From: Lachnospiraceae bacterium
Lineage (GTDB): Bacteria > Bacillota > Clostridia > Lachnospirales > Lachnospiraceae
Direction: 5' to 3'
DNA: 46,975 nucleotides
NCBI GenBank assembly: GCA_022799755.1
Contig: JAAWOU010000021.1
Span: 1 to 46,975, forward strand
Positions 24,117 through 32,558 of this stretch are shown one piece after another. Position 1 is the first letter of the stretch, and the number at the start of each line of letters is the position of its first letter. A program made the translations under genes and the position numbers. The notes under the pieces were generated by a model, which had not been told where the DNA came from, did not search any database, and saw only the letters and a program-made list of their open reading frames with translations.

Positions 24117-24479
24117 TCACACTTTCCCCTGTTTCATTTCCAATTTTAGCTTATATTCAACACATACAAAATAGCCTAGAACCATAATCAGAAATATTAT
24201 ACAATTAAATATCACAAGAGCCATTGGTGATGCCCATGCCTGATTCTTTATAACGGAATAAACAATTAGCCACACAAAATTGTATGCAATTGAGCAAATC
24301 AAAAACTTGCGCATATAGTCACAAGCTAATTTTTGAGCATATTCCCAGATTCTTTTTGATTTTCTAGATGTTATTGTATTATAGCCAGTACCGGATCCAT
24401 AACTGCTGGGATACTTAAAACATATGTACATGCCAAGAAACAGTACTGATAAAAATACAGTTGGTAAAAAAGAATACAT
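24117..24479 (-). CDS. SdpI-like small membrane protein
   Basis: A 120-residue protein with three hydrophobic segments (about 3-20, 60-77 and 84-106). Between the first and second lies GYNTITSRKSKRIWEYAQKL, which resembles the conserved GYRT...S.K...W..A motif of SdpI/YhfL-type proteins. In B. subtilis SdpI gives immunity to the SdpC toxin and controls a repressor; whether this protein does so is unknown. GAGAGG lies eight bases before the ATG. It follows the lipoprotein gene by 27 nt and is probably cotranscribed with it. The region is AT-rich relative to the flanks. Confidence 0.55.
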   Translation of the reverse strand: MYSFLPTVFLSVLFLGMYICFKYPSSYGSGTGYNTITSRKSKRIWEYAQKLACDYMRKFLICSIAYNFVWLIVYSVIKNQAWASPMALVIFNCIIFLIMVLGYFVCVEYKLKLEMKQGKV

Positions 24480-24506
24480 TCTCTTCGCCTCTCACATTGG
24501 TGCAAT

Positions 24507-25034
24507 TCAATACATGTTGCTGTAAACTATATAACTAGCAATCCCGCCATTGGGCACTGAACTAGCCCATGACTTTTGAATAGCATCATATGTTGCATCT
24601 TCTTTATCTACAAGTATGTAGAGATCCCTTACTGAATCACCATCTTTTATATTGATTTCATAGTGATTCAGATATTTATATTCTCCGTATGTTCCCTCGC
24701 TGGTATTAACACGAAAGAAAGAGCTTTCGTATGACAAATCCGTAAGGAAAAAATAGCTGTCCGTGCTAATATAATTCGCAATACGTACACTGCAGGATTG
24801 TTTCTTTTCTGCCTTTGTGACAAAAGTTTTCCAGACGTCTTCTCCGGAAATCAACTTAGAATCGATAAATACCACGCAATCATCCGCTGCTGCATCTTCT
24901 ACCCCATATCCTTCCGCCAATTGATCGAAGCTAATATAATTAGGTAAGCTGTCAGCCATCTTTGAGCAGGCACATAAAAAAACAGTTAAAATCAAAGGGC
25001 TTATCACCAAAAATGTTTTCCTATTTGCAATCAC
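24507..25034 (-). CDS. Hypothetical lipoprotein
   Basis: A 175-residue protein. The start is placed at a GTG (25034), because GGAG lies nine bases upstream and the resulting N-terminus (basic NRK, hydrophobic core, LCAC) is a clean lipoprotein signal with acylated C23; the longer frame to 25115 would bury this signal. The mature part has no family I recognise. It is acidic and rich in Ser, Tyr and Asp, with SYESSFFRVNTSEGTYGEY as a notable stretch. Cotranscription with the SdpI-like gene suggests a shared envelope role. A truncated copy of its start lies at 23870-23971. Confidence 0.6.
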   Translation of the reverse strand: MIANRKTFLVISPLILTVFLCACSKMADSLPNYISFDQLAEGYGVEDAAADDCVVFIDSKLISGEDVWKTFVTKAEKKQSCSVRIANYISTDSYFFLTDLSYESSFFRVNTSEGTYGEYKYLNHYEINIKDGDSVRDLYILVDKEDATYDAIQKSWASSVPNGGIASYIVYSNMY

Positions 25035-25320
25035 AGACTCACACTCCGACAAAACGACTACAAGGCATAAACAACTATCATTTGTGCCGTACCCAGCCGG
25101 AGCAAAAGCTATCACTGGCTTCTGCTCCGATGCTATTATAGCTACAATCTTTTTTTCTAAGTACAGAAAGACAAAACAAACTTATGTTCTGACAATAGAA
25201 CGGCGGAATACATTACATAATTTATCTTTGCTATACATCTGCTGTCTTTCTGAAAGCAGTTTAGCACAAAAAATCAATCCGTCATGATAACCCCTTTAAT
25301 AACCTCTCTCTTACCTGTTT

Positions 25321-25989
25321 TCAATATGCTTTGCTGATCGGCAGTATCGTGTTATTATCCATCTCCACTGTTTCATAGGCATACCTTGCTACATGAGCCT
25401 GGTTTATCACATATGAGTGGTGAATCGCAAAAAACTCTTTGGACAGTCTCTTCTCCAAGCCCCTGATTCCGCCATAAAACTCTTTCTCATCACCCACTGT
25501 CACTATTTTTACCTTCCGTCCTTTGCTCTCAAAATACAGAATATTGCCATATGAAATATAGTAATAGTCCCTGCCGTTTTGGAAGCCAAACTTTTCTGAA
25601 TTCCTCTTAAGCAATTTCGCTGCCAGTTCCAGGGAATCTTCTATCTGCTGCACGGCGATTGGCTTGACCAGGAAATCTAGGGGTTGAGTCCTAAATAATT
25701 TTTGCGCATATGCAGAATGCCCTGAGATATAAATGATCTGCATCCCCCTGTCTTCCATCTTGTTTCGGATAAAGCCGCCTACCTCTATTCCCGTCAGCTT
25801 GACGAGCTCTATGTCAAGAAACAGTATGTCAAGATGGCCTCCCTGTTCAAGATATTGGCATAGTTCTTCTCCTGCGTACCATACCTGGACATCTATCCTT
25901 AGCTTTTTCTTCTCTGCATACTGCATTATCATTTCCTCAATTGATGCACAAGTGTTTTTTCCATCATCGCATATTCCAATATTATACAT
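25321..25989 (-). CDS. LytTR response regulator, apparently truncated at the C-terminus
   Basis: A 222-residue regulator. The receiver domain (1-120) has the CDDG pocket near residue 8 and phospho-acceptor D59 in ILFLDIEL, with the late lysine in FLVKPIA. The LytTR DNA-binding domain starts near 130 (YYYISYGNILYFESKGRK) and runs to the end. The frame stops at TGA (25323-25321) after LPISKAY. The next 12 codons read KQVRERLLKGLS and then stop at 25284-25282, which is what the end of a LytTR domain normally looks like, so a single CGA-to-TGA change seems to have removed the last 13 residues. The start at 25989 has GAGGG seven bases upstream. No histidine kinase is adjacent. Confidence 0.8.
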   Translation of the reverse strand: MYNIGICDDGKNTCASIEEMIMQYAEKKKLRIDVQVWYAGEELCQYLEQGGHLDILFLDIELVKLTGIEVGGFIRNKMEDRGMQIIYISGHSAYAQKLFRTQPLDFLVKPIAVQQIEDSLELAAKLLKRNSEKFGFQNGRDYYYISYGNILYFESKGRKVKIVTVGDEKEFYGGIRGLEKRLSKEFFAIHHSYVINQAHVARYAYETVEMDNNTILPISKAY

Positions 25990-26071
25990 ACTACGCCCTC
26001 GTATTATTTCTTTTCCAAAATCATACATGATTTGTGCCTATATTTCAACCCCTTTCCTTTCTACCATCAGA

Positions 26072-26098
26072 AAATCAGCCGGGGATTCCTCCCCGGCT
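26072..26098 (-). terminator. Terminator after the AAA ATPase gene
   Basis: AGCCGGGG and CCCCGGCT (26077-26084 and 26091-26098) form an 8-bp stem; on the minus strand GATTTTCT follows. It lies 27 nt past the stop at 26126 and ahead of the LytTR gene. Confidence 0.65.
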
Positions 26099-26125
26099 AA
26101 CAATCTGTGTATTTTCATCTGGTTT

Positions 26126-27835
26126 TTAAACAACAGCCTCTATCAAAGTCTTTCCGCCGATAGCAATCTCCCGGACGCCAATCTGCTTCTTTTTATTGAA
26201 ATTGAAGCTGACCATATATCCCTTATCCTTGTGATAGTCATCCAGATAGCCGATGAGCTGCTTTTCACCGCGTCTGTTATACTCCTCTCCGCGCCACACT
26301 TTCATTTCTATCACATATTGCTCCCCGCGATAATCCACGATTACATCTGTTCTGCGCAGATCCCGCGTTCTGGACTCCACATAATAATTGCCCGTGCCAT
26401 TGATGATCGGTCTTAAATAGAGCAGGAAATACTTTCTTCCTTCCTCTTCCACAAACCTCTCTCCCTTGTCACTGTACAGTTCATGAAAATGCAGCACAAA
26501 TTTTTCCAGAATCCGTCTCATATTCAGATAACCGTCCACAATAAACTGACTTTTATCCTGCAGAGAAGCCTTGTATATATCCAAACTCTGCATTTCGGCC
26601 AGAGAGAGATAATAATTATATAAACGCGTTTCAAACAAGCGGTTCGAGATGACTGCCATGCCATCCTGGTTGCGGATAAACCCATACATAAAAGCAGTAT
26701 CGGTTGAAGGGTCGTCTGCATTATAAACAATGCTTTTTCCAGTAAAGAGCAGGGAACGCAGCATGGTATTCAGAACCGGGTAAGCTGTCAGCTTTCCGAT
26801 CAACGACTCAAACAGCGTATTCTTCTCTGACAGGATCATCCGCACTGCCTTATGGAAGCCGTCCTCCGTCCACGCCCTGGTTTTTGCACCGTCTTCAGGC
26901 ATTCCGGTACTTTGTGCTCCGCCCACTTCCTCGTCCATCAATTTACATAATCGTGATACAAGAAAGGGATATCCTGAAGTGTACTCATAAATCAGTCCCG
27001 CCATCTTTCCGGTATCCATGCTCGTCTGCCAATCAGCCTCGTATTCTTCCAACATTCCGGCTATTTCTTTCTGAGAAAAACTCATATCAACCTTAAAATC
27101 CGCCGCAATATCAAATGGTGCCTGCACCATTTGATCCCACGAGCAGTCGCCAAATGAAAGCTTACTTTCATTTGGCTCGTTGCCTTCGTGAGTGTTCCAC
27201 GGGCTGTTCACCTTATGTTCCTCTTCCGGCCGAATTTTCATTCTCAGATTCTTCACATCACACACCCCTGCCAAAATCACCGCCCGGAATGTAGGTTGTC
27301 GAGTACGCCTGATATAATATGCCCGCAGCTGCGCAAGAAAGTCCAGAAAGACCTGGTTGTTCGTTGCACTGTCCACCTCATCGATCATCAGTACCATGGG
27401 ACGGTCGGAAACAGCGCAAATGTCGCTGAGTTCTTCGAACAGCTCCATCAATGCAAATCCATTTCCCTCTTCCTCCAGTCTTCTCTCCAAATGAACAGCC
27501 GCCTTACGGAACGCTTCGTCCTGCCTGTCCCCATCCCGCTGCAGAGCGCGCAGAAAAGATTTTGCAAATGCTGCCGCAAACACACAGCCATTTTGAAACT
27601 TCGTATCGTCAAATGTCTGGAAGTCCAGCGAAACCACACGGTAATCCCTTTGCAGATACTGCTCCAAAGCCATCAGCAAAGTAGACTTCCCATATTGCCT
27701 TGCCCTGTTTATCGAAAAGTATTTCCCCGCATCTATCAGATCTTTTATCTCCCGCAGGCGATCATCAAGCCTGACCATGTAATGTTCTTCCGGTATACAT
27801 ACAGCAGTCACATTAAATGTCTTCGCCATCTTCAT
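26126..27835 (-). CDS. AAA ATPase with C-terminal PD-(D/E)XK nuclease-like domain
   Basis: A 569-residue protein of the AAA-ATPase-like/DUF1703 type common in gut Clostridia. The P-loop is degenerate: NRARQYGKSTLL with G49-K50-S51, and Walker B is VLMIDEVD with D152-E153. The C-terminal part contains RRTDVIVDYRGEQYVIEMKV, where D and the ExK pair fit a PD-(D/E)XK nuclease core, then EKQLIGYLDDY. Function is unknown; a link to mobile DNA or defence is possible but unproven. The start at 27835 has AGGAAAGG five bases upstream; the frame extends to 27892 without a better site. The coding sequence is more AT-rich than the xylulokinase gene upstream. Confidence 0.8.
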   Translation of the reverse strand: MKMAKTFNVTAVCIPEEHYMVRLDDRLREIKDLIDAGKYFSINRARQYGKSTLLMALEQYLQRDYRVVSLDFQTFDDTKFQNGCVFAAAFAKSFLRALQRDGDRQDEAFRKAAVHLERRLEEEGNGFALMELFEELSDICAVSDRPMVLMIDEVDSATNNQVFLDFLAQLRAYYIRRTRQPTFRAVILAGVCDVKNLRMKIRPEEEHKVNSPWNTHEGNEPNESKLSFGDCSWDQMVQAPFDIAADFKVDMSFSQKEIAGMLEEYEADWQTSMDTGKMAGLIYEYTSGYPFLVSRLCKLMDEEVGGAQSTGMPEDGAKTRAWTEDGFHKAVRMILSEKNTLFESLIGKLTAYPVLNTMLRSLLFTGKSIVYNADDPSTDTAFMYGFIRNQDGMAVISNRLFETRLYNYYLSLAEMQSLDIYKASLQDKSQFIVDGYLNMRRILEKFVLHFHELYSDKGERFVEEEGRKYFLLYLRPIINGTGNYYVESRTRDLRRTDVIVDYRGEQYVIEMKVWRGEEYNRRGEKQLIGYLDDYHKDKGYMVSFNFNKKKQIGVREIAIGGKTLIEAVV

Positions 27836-27863
27836 CGCCCTTTCCTCTGCCCCTCTGCTGTCC

Positions 27864-27889
27864 CGGGCAGCCCTTGGCGGGGCTGCCCG
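27864..27889 (-). terminator. GC-rich hairpin between xylulokinase and AAA ATPase genes
   Basis: CGGGCAGCCC (27864-27873) pairs perfectly with GGGCTGCCCG (27880-27889) over a 6-nt loop. It lies about 30 nt past the xylulokinase stop. No T-run follows, so termination would be partial. Confidence 0.45.
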
Positions 27890-27920
27890 CAATACTTCTC
27901 TCCCGGGACTTCGCCCCCTG

Positions 27921-29378
27921 TCAAAACAGCGGCTTACAGGCCGGGTAAATCCGCTTGAACTGCTGATAACGCTCCTCGTACTTTGCCACCAATTCCGGAT
28001 CCGGCTCCACGGTCTCCACCACTTTGACTACCTTTGCGGCAATCTCCTCCACGCTTGCGTACTCGCCGCAGGCCACCGCCGCCAGCATGGCGCCGCCCAT
28101 GGACGGACCCTCTTCGCTTTCCGGCACCTCCACTTTCAGGTTCAGCACATTGGCGATGATCTTCTTCCACAGCGGGCTCTTCGCGCCGCCTCCGCAGATC
28201 TTGGTACCGGTAAGCTTTATCCCCAGGGATTTCGCCACCTCCAGGGAATCCCGCAGGGCAAATGCCACGCCCTCCAGCACGGCCTGGGTCATGTCCGCCC
28301 TGGTTGTATCCATGCTCATGCCGATGAAGACAGCCCTGGCATCCGGATTATTGTGGGGGGAGCGCTCTCCCATGAGATAGGGCAGGAAATACACATGGTT
28401 CTCTCCCAGTTTTTCAATGTTCTGCTGCTCGGCCGCGTAATCTTTGGTTCCGATGATTTCGTCCATCCACCATTTGTTGCAGCTGGCCGCGCTGAGCATG
28501 CAGCCCATGAGATGGTAGCTGCCGTCCGCATGGGCAAAGGAGTGCAGCGCATTGTACTTGTCCACGCCGAACTGCTTGGAGGAAATGAAGACTGTGCCGC
28601 TGGTACCCAAAGAGATGTTGCACATTCCGTCCCCCACAGTGCCCGTTCCAACGGCTGCCGCCGCATTGTCCCCGGCTCCCACCGCCACCTTTACCGAGGA
28701 GCTGATGCCAAGCTCCTCCGCCGCCTCGGGCAGCACAGTGCCTACGGTCTCATAGCTCTCATAGCATTTCGCAAGCTGGGAGACCTGGATGCCGCAGATG
28801 TCGCACATCTCCTGAGACCATCCGCGGTTCTTCACATCGAACAGCAGCATTCCCGAGGCATCGGACACGTCCGTACAGTGCACGCCCGTCAGTTTGTAGG
28901 CAATGTAATCTTTCGGCAGCATGATTTTGGATATCCGCGCAAAGTTCTCCGGCTCATTGTTCTTCACCCAGAGGATCTTGGGGGCAGTAAAGCCCGCAAA
29001 GGCAATATTGGCCGTGTACTCCGACAGCTTCTCTTTGCCGATCACGTTGTTTAAGTATTCCGTCTCTTTCCCTGTGCGGCCATCGTTCCAGAGGATGGCG
29101 GGACGGATGACATTGTCGTCTTTATCCAAAATCACCAAGCCGTGCATCTGGCCGCCGAAGCTGATGCCAGCCACCTGGGACTTGTCCACATCCCGGATCA
29201 GTTCCTTGATTCCAAGGACAGTCTGTTCATACCAGTCTTCCGGCTTCTGCTCTGACCAGCCGGGGTGGGGAAAGTATAAGGGGTACTCTTTCGATATGAT
29301 ATTGACAATCTTACCCTCACTGTCCATGAGCAGCAGCTTCACAGCCGATGTGCCCAAATCTATTCCTATATAAAGCAT
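27921..29378 (-). CDS. xylB: Xylulokinase
   Basis: A 485-residue FGGY sugar kinase. The N-terminal ATPase fold starts MLYIGIDLGTSAVKLLL; GGQMHGLVILD is the substrate-loop motif typical of xylulokinases (MHG), and the second domain has LGTSGTVF, LEGVAFALRDSLE and ICGGGAKSPLWKKI. It phosphorylates D-xylulose to xylulose 5-phosphate for the pentose phosphate pathway. The start at 29378 has AGGAGGG six bases upstream; a frame to 29447 has none. It could use xylose released by the GH31 enzyme after isomerisation, but no xylA is in the window. A D-ribulose or related specificity cannot be excluded. Confidence 0.88.
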   Translation of the reverse strand: MLYIGIDLGTSAVKLLLMDSEGKIVNIISKEYPLYFPHPGWSEQKPEDWYEQTVLGIKELIRDVDKSQVAGISFGGQMHGLVILDKDDNVIRPAILWNDGRTGKETEYLNNVIGKEKLSEYTANIAFAGFTAPKILWVKNNEPENFARISKIMLPKDYIAYKLTGVHCTDVSDASGMLLFDVKNRGWSQEMCDICGIQVSQLAKCYESYETVGTVLPEAAEELGISSSVKVAVGAGDNAAAAVGTGTVGDGMCNISLGTSGTVFISSKQFGVDKYNALHSFAHADGSYHLMGCMLSAASCNKWWMDEIIGTKDYAAEQQNIEKLGENHVYFLPYLMGERSPHNNPDARAVFIGMSMDTTRADMTQAVLEGVAFALRDSLEVAKSLGIKLTGTKICGGGAKSPLWKKIIANVLNLKVEVPESEEGPSMGGAMLAAVACGEYASVEEIAAKVVKVVETVEPDPELVAKYEERYQQFKRIYPACKPLF

Positions 29379-29643
29379 ATAATTCCCTCCTGCATCACAT
29401 AAAAATTTACTCTTACGCTTATTCCAGTCTCCGCCAACGCGAATCAACGCCAGGCCTTACTTTCTGTCATGCCGCCTGCAGCAGCCCACTGAACGACTCC
29501 CATTCCCTTGCTCCCCTGGAAGCTGCCGACGGGAACGCAGGCTGCCTGGAATTACTTCCCGGCATCTTGGCTTCAGTCCTCGGTCAGACGCAGATTCTTC
29601 CGCCGGAAAGCCTATTGCTGAAGCATCTGCCGGATACCTGCCC
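29379..29643. other. Gene-free spacer with a partial copy of the DUF4867 gene end
   Basis: No gene is seen. At 29573-29600 the sequence repeats the last coding bases of the DUF4867 gene (29644-29671) with 22 of 28 matches; read on the minus strand it encodes KNLRLTED-stop against KNLCLNED-stop. This suggests an old tandem duplication of the gene end. Confidence 0.4.
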
Positions 29644-30300
29644 TCAGTCTTCGTTCAGGCACAGGTTCTTGCCCTTAAGCCCCAGGAAGCTCCCCTGGTC
29701 CAGGCCGCCTTCCGCGTGGCCGATGATCCATTTGTTTACCGCAGTCATCAGGGCGTCCTCATCGGAGACACCGGCACCGCTCTTGGTCTCCTCCACCTTT
29801 TTATGTTTTTCCTTTAAAGGATAATTAGTCCCCTTGGGCAGTACGATGGCTACCTGGAAGCCGCCCTCGTCCACATGGCAGGGCGCATAGTGCAGCGAGG
29901 TGGCATAGACTTCCACTGCCGTCCCCGCCGGCACCAAAAACGCCTCCACCTTGGAAGTGTCATAAGTAAAATCCGCCTCCACGTCGGCCCGCAGCCCCAG
30001 CATCAGCACCGCGTCCGTTGCCGCCACATTAATTTCGGAATCCCTGTGGTACTCCAGGGCGTTCAGCTTCGTATTGTGTCCATTGCAGTAGCCGATCTGA
30101 ATGGGCATCTCGCCGTAAGCCACCCTGGAAAGTTCCTGCATCACGGGCAGCGCCTCCAACGCTTTCACGGAGGGCTCATAGACCACGTCCGCCGGAAGCG
30201 GCGTCTTCTTCAGTTCCTCCACCAAATCGGTGAAATCAATATTATCCACCACTCTGCCGTATTTTCTGAATGCCTCGTCTGTCACTTTTAAAATCTTCAT
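29644..30300 (-). CDS. DUF4867 family protein
   Basis: A 218-residue protein I associate with DUF4867, found in clostridial sugar catabolic loci. It contains QIGYCNGHNTKLNALEYHR and EVYATSLHYAPCHVDEGGFQ, where the histidines, glutamates and fold pattern resemble a cupin-type ureidoglycolate-lyase or sugar-isomerase-like barrel; the catalytic role is not known. The start at 30300 is used because AGGAGGT lies 12 bases upstream; the ATG at 30312 touches this site. In-frame codons extend upstream to 30501 through the 17-bp tandem repeat, so a longer product is possible. It lies in tandem with xylB on the same strand and probably belongs to the same pathway (inference). Confidence 0.7.
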   Translation of the reverse strand: MKILKVTDEAFRKYGRVVDNIDFTDLVEELKKTPLPADVVYEPSVKALEALPVMQELSRVAYGEMPIQIGYCNGHNTKLNALEYHRDSEINVAATDAVLMLGLRADVEADFTYDTSKVEAFLVPAGTAVEVYATSLHYAPCHVDEGGFQVAIVLPKGTNYPLKEKHKKVEETKSGAGVSDEDALMTAVNKWIIGHAEGGLDQGSFLGLKGKNLCLNED

Positions 30301-30322
30301 ACCTGTCTTCATACCTCCTATT

Positions 30323-30492
30323 CTGCATTTTCTGCTGTTCTGCATTTTCTGCTGTTCTGCATTTCCTGCTGTTCTGCATTTCCTGCCGCCCTGCATTTCC
30401 TGCTGTTCTGCATTTCCTGCCGTTCTGCATTTCCTGCTGTTCTGCATTTCCTGCCGTCCTGCATTTCCTGCCGCCCTGCATTTTCTGCTGTC
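30323..30492. repeat. Ten tandem copies of a 17-bp repeat upstream of the DUF4867 gene
   Basis: Ten consecutive 17-bp units, CTGCATTTYCTGCYGYY on the plus strand, each starting 17 bases after the last (30323, 30340 and so on to 30476). Read on the minus strand every unit contains AGGAA-ATG, a tiny ribosome-site-plus-start pattern. As 17 is not a multiple of three, adding or losing one unit changes the frame of any translation that starts within the array. It ends 11 bp before the DUF4867 ATG at 30312. Confidence 0.95.
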
Positions 30493-30633
30493 TCCGCCCA
30501 CCAGGCTCCGGAACCAAATCCCGGCCGGTAAAGGCAGTCTCTTCTCTCTTACAACTCCATCTCCTCAGACCAAGACGCTGCCTTTTGGCAAAAGCGTCTT
30601 CGGCCTGCCTTGCTGCCGCAGACTCCCGCTGCC

Positions 30634-31248
30634 TCAGACTCCCACAGCCTCCATCCAGGCTCTCGCAATGACTTCATGGCCTGCTGCCGTAGGATGGACG
30701 CCGTCACCGCTCCAGCGGGAAGCCGGGAATTTCTTCTGGGCCTCATCGAACACCTGCTGCAGGTCCACATAGTCCGTACCGAATTCTTCCGCCAGCCTGC
30801 GTGTGGCCTCCCTGCGCGCTCTCACCTCACCGGAGAAAGTCTCCCAGGCCGGATCCGTGGCCTCACCGTGAATGACATACGCTCCCATCAGCACAATCCT
30901 GGTATCCGGCAGCGCCGCTTTTGTCTCCCGCAGCAGGATCCGGTACACCTCTTCGAAAAGCGGCGTATCCACCCCGTTGCACTCTCCCAGCTCATGCCAC
31001 ACGTCATTGACGCCGATGAGAATCGTCAGCACGTCCGGCTTCAGATTCAGGCAGTCTTTTTTCCATCTGGCCAGCAAATCCACCACCCGATTGCCGCTGA
31101 TGCCACAGTTCATTACCTCGCAGTCGCCGTCCCTAGCCATTAAATCCGCCTCCAGCAGACGGGGATACCCGCATCCCGTGGCATAGGGATTGGAGTAATC
31201 TCCTCTGCCGCAGTCGGTGATGGAGTCGCCCTGAAACAGATATCTCAT
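30634..31248 (-). CDS. SGNH/GDSL-family hydrolase
   Basis: A 204-residue esterase-type protein with the four SGNH blocks: GDSIT with nucleophile S9, the glycine in NCGISGNRVVDLL, the asparagine in LIGVNDVWHEL, and D182/H185 in DGVHPTAAGH. No signal peptide is present, so it is cytoplasmic. The layout is close to acetylesterases of the GH-associated group that remove acetyl from sugars (inference). AAGGAAGG lies upstream of the ATG at 31248. It is on the same strand as the DUF4867 and xylB genes, separated from the former by 333 nt including the tandem repeat. A hairpin (AAGACGCT/AGCGTCTT, 30572-30600) follows its stop. Confidence 0.88.
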   Translation of the reverse strand: MRYLFQGDSITDCGRGDYSNPYATGCGYPRLLEADLMARDGDCEVMNCGISGNRVVDLLARWKKDCLNLKPDVLTILIGVNDVWHELGECNGVDTPLFEEVYRILLRETKAALPDTRIVLMGAYVIHGEATDPAWETFSGEVRARREATRRLAEEFGTDYVDLQQVFDEAQKKFPASRWSGDGVHPTAAGHEVIARAWMEAVGV

Positions 31249-31355
31249 AATCGTATTCCTTCCTTTCGCAGAGTCATAGAGTCCTTTCTTTCTATCTTAC
31301 ACCACTCTTTGGAAGATTTCCACAGAAATTTTGTTCATATATCAAAACTCTTTAC

Positions 31356-31392
31356 ACAAAAAGGCTATCCTCCGCTTTCCCGGAGAATAGCC
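31356..31392 (-). terminator. Terminator after the Ig-like lipoprotein gene
   Basis: On the minus strand GGCTAT-T-CTCCG pairs with CGGAG-G-ATAGCC over a short loop, and CTTTTTGTG follows. It lies 20 nt past the stop at 31412. Confidence 0.78.
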
Positions 31393-31411
31393 CTGGCAGA
31401 CACTCCAACCC

Positions 31412-32431
31412 TCAGTTCAAAATAAAGTACGCATAGATCTCATACTGATCGTAATCTCCCGTCCCCCGGAAGTCCATGACTTTCTTCCGGATCCGGTACT
31501 CCCCCGGCGTCAGCTCTCCGTAGAGCCATTCCCAGCTCAGTTCCCGCCTTGTGGTGTCGTTTGTAAAAATCGTATATGCGATATCGTGGAATCCGTAATC
31601 ACCCTCCACCACAATGGGCGCTTCCTCCCATTTGCCGTCCTTTTTTACCTCAATGGAAAAATCGTCCCCGTCCTGCAGCTGTCCGGTGGGCGCTTCCTTG
31701 TCGTACTGATTGTAGCAGAGCATGGCCCCTGAGGGAGAGATGCCCTCCAGAGAAAGATACAGGCCTATCCGCTCATTTTCCGATTCTGTCTCATAGACGT
31801 AAGCGCCGCCCTCCCGCATGTCCGGATCAAAGGCCAAAGTGTCCAGGATCTCCATCACCGCCTCTTCCTTGCCCTCCCACCATTCCTCCACGGAACCGGT
31901 CATGGCCACCACGCCTTTCACGGGCTCTTTCCAGCAGATGAAGTCCCAGTATTCGTGACCATCGTAGGTGCCTTTCCAGGCCGGATGTCCGGCCACTGTC
32001 ACTTCCTCCTCTTCAAGTCCGGTGCCGCATACCCCGAAAGACTGCCAGTAGGCAACCTCCACGAATCCGAAGTCCGTATCCTCCGGCGCAAAACAAATCC
32101 CATAGTCGCCCATGAGCAGGCTGTCGCTGTCCATGGGGCACAGTTCAACTTTCCATCCGGCAGGCAGGGTCAGGGAGATGGAGCCGAAAGGACCTTTTTG
32201 GGTAACCGTGGTATCAGTAGCTGCCTCGCCTTTCCCGCTATTTTGCACGCTGTCTGCGCCTTTCATGCCGTTCTCATCCGAAACGCCTGCGCCGTTTTCT
32301 CCTGCTTCCTTCGGCGCTTCCTCTGTCCCGCCCTCATTCCCTGCAGCGGTACCCGCAGTCTTTCCGCAGCCGCTAAGGGTCGTTCCCATTACCAGCGCAC
32401 ATCCTATCAGAGTCAATAATCTTTTCCTCAT
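31412..32431 (-). CDS. Lipoprotein with C-terminal bacterial Ig-like domain
   Basis: A 339-residue lipoprotein: basic start, hydrophobic core and lipobox LSGC with C22, then an Ala/Glu/Gly-rich linker to about residue 75. The middle (about 80-200) has an aromatic-rich domain (WKVELCPMDS, WQSFGVCGTG). The C-terminal 120 residues (IGLYLSLEGISPSGAMLCYN, then LTPGEYRIRKKVMDF) match the Big_14-type Ig-like domains seen in Lachnospiraceae surface proteins. AAAGGAG is upstream of the ATG. It is a single transcription unit closed by a terminator. Function is unknown; a surface or ligand-binding role is inferred. Confidence 0.7.
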   Translation of the reverse strand: MRKRLLTLIGCALVMGTTLSGCGKTAGTAAGNEGGTEEAPKEAGENGAGVSDENGMKGADSVQNSGKGEAATDTTVTQKGPFGSISLTLPAGWKVELCPMDSDSLLMGDYGICFAPEDTDFGFVEVAYWQSFGVCGTGLEEEEVTVAGHPAWKGTYDGHEYWDFICWKEPVKGVVAMTGSVEEWWEGKEEAVMEILDTLAFDPDMREGGAYVYETESENERIGLYLSLEGISPSGAMLCYNQYDKEAPTGQLQDGDDFSIEVKKDGKWEEAPIVVEGDYGFHDIAYTIFTNDTTRRELSWEWLYGELTPGEYRIRKKVMDFRGTGDYDQYEIYAYFILN

Positions 32432-32558
32432 TCTTCCGAATCTCCTTTCCCAGAGTGTCTCTTACTATATAGACGAAAGAATGGCAGGAAAGTTCTCGTC
32501 CTCAGCGCCTTAAAGCGCGTCAAAGCTTTCCGCAAATTTCTCAAGCGCTTCTGCCCTG

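Noticed and set aside
25321..25323. TGA as a selenocysteine codon in the LytTR regulator
   Set aside because: The position corresponds to an arginine in the family and not to a redox site, and no selenocysteine insertion element is evident.
30323..30492. Possible CRISPR array
   Set aside because: The units are directly adjacent with no unique spacers, and 17 bp is too short for a CRISPR repeat; it is a plain tandem repeat.
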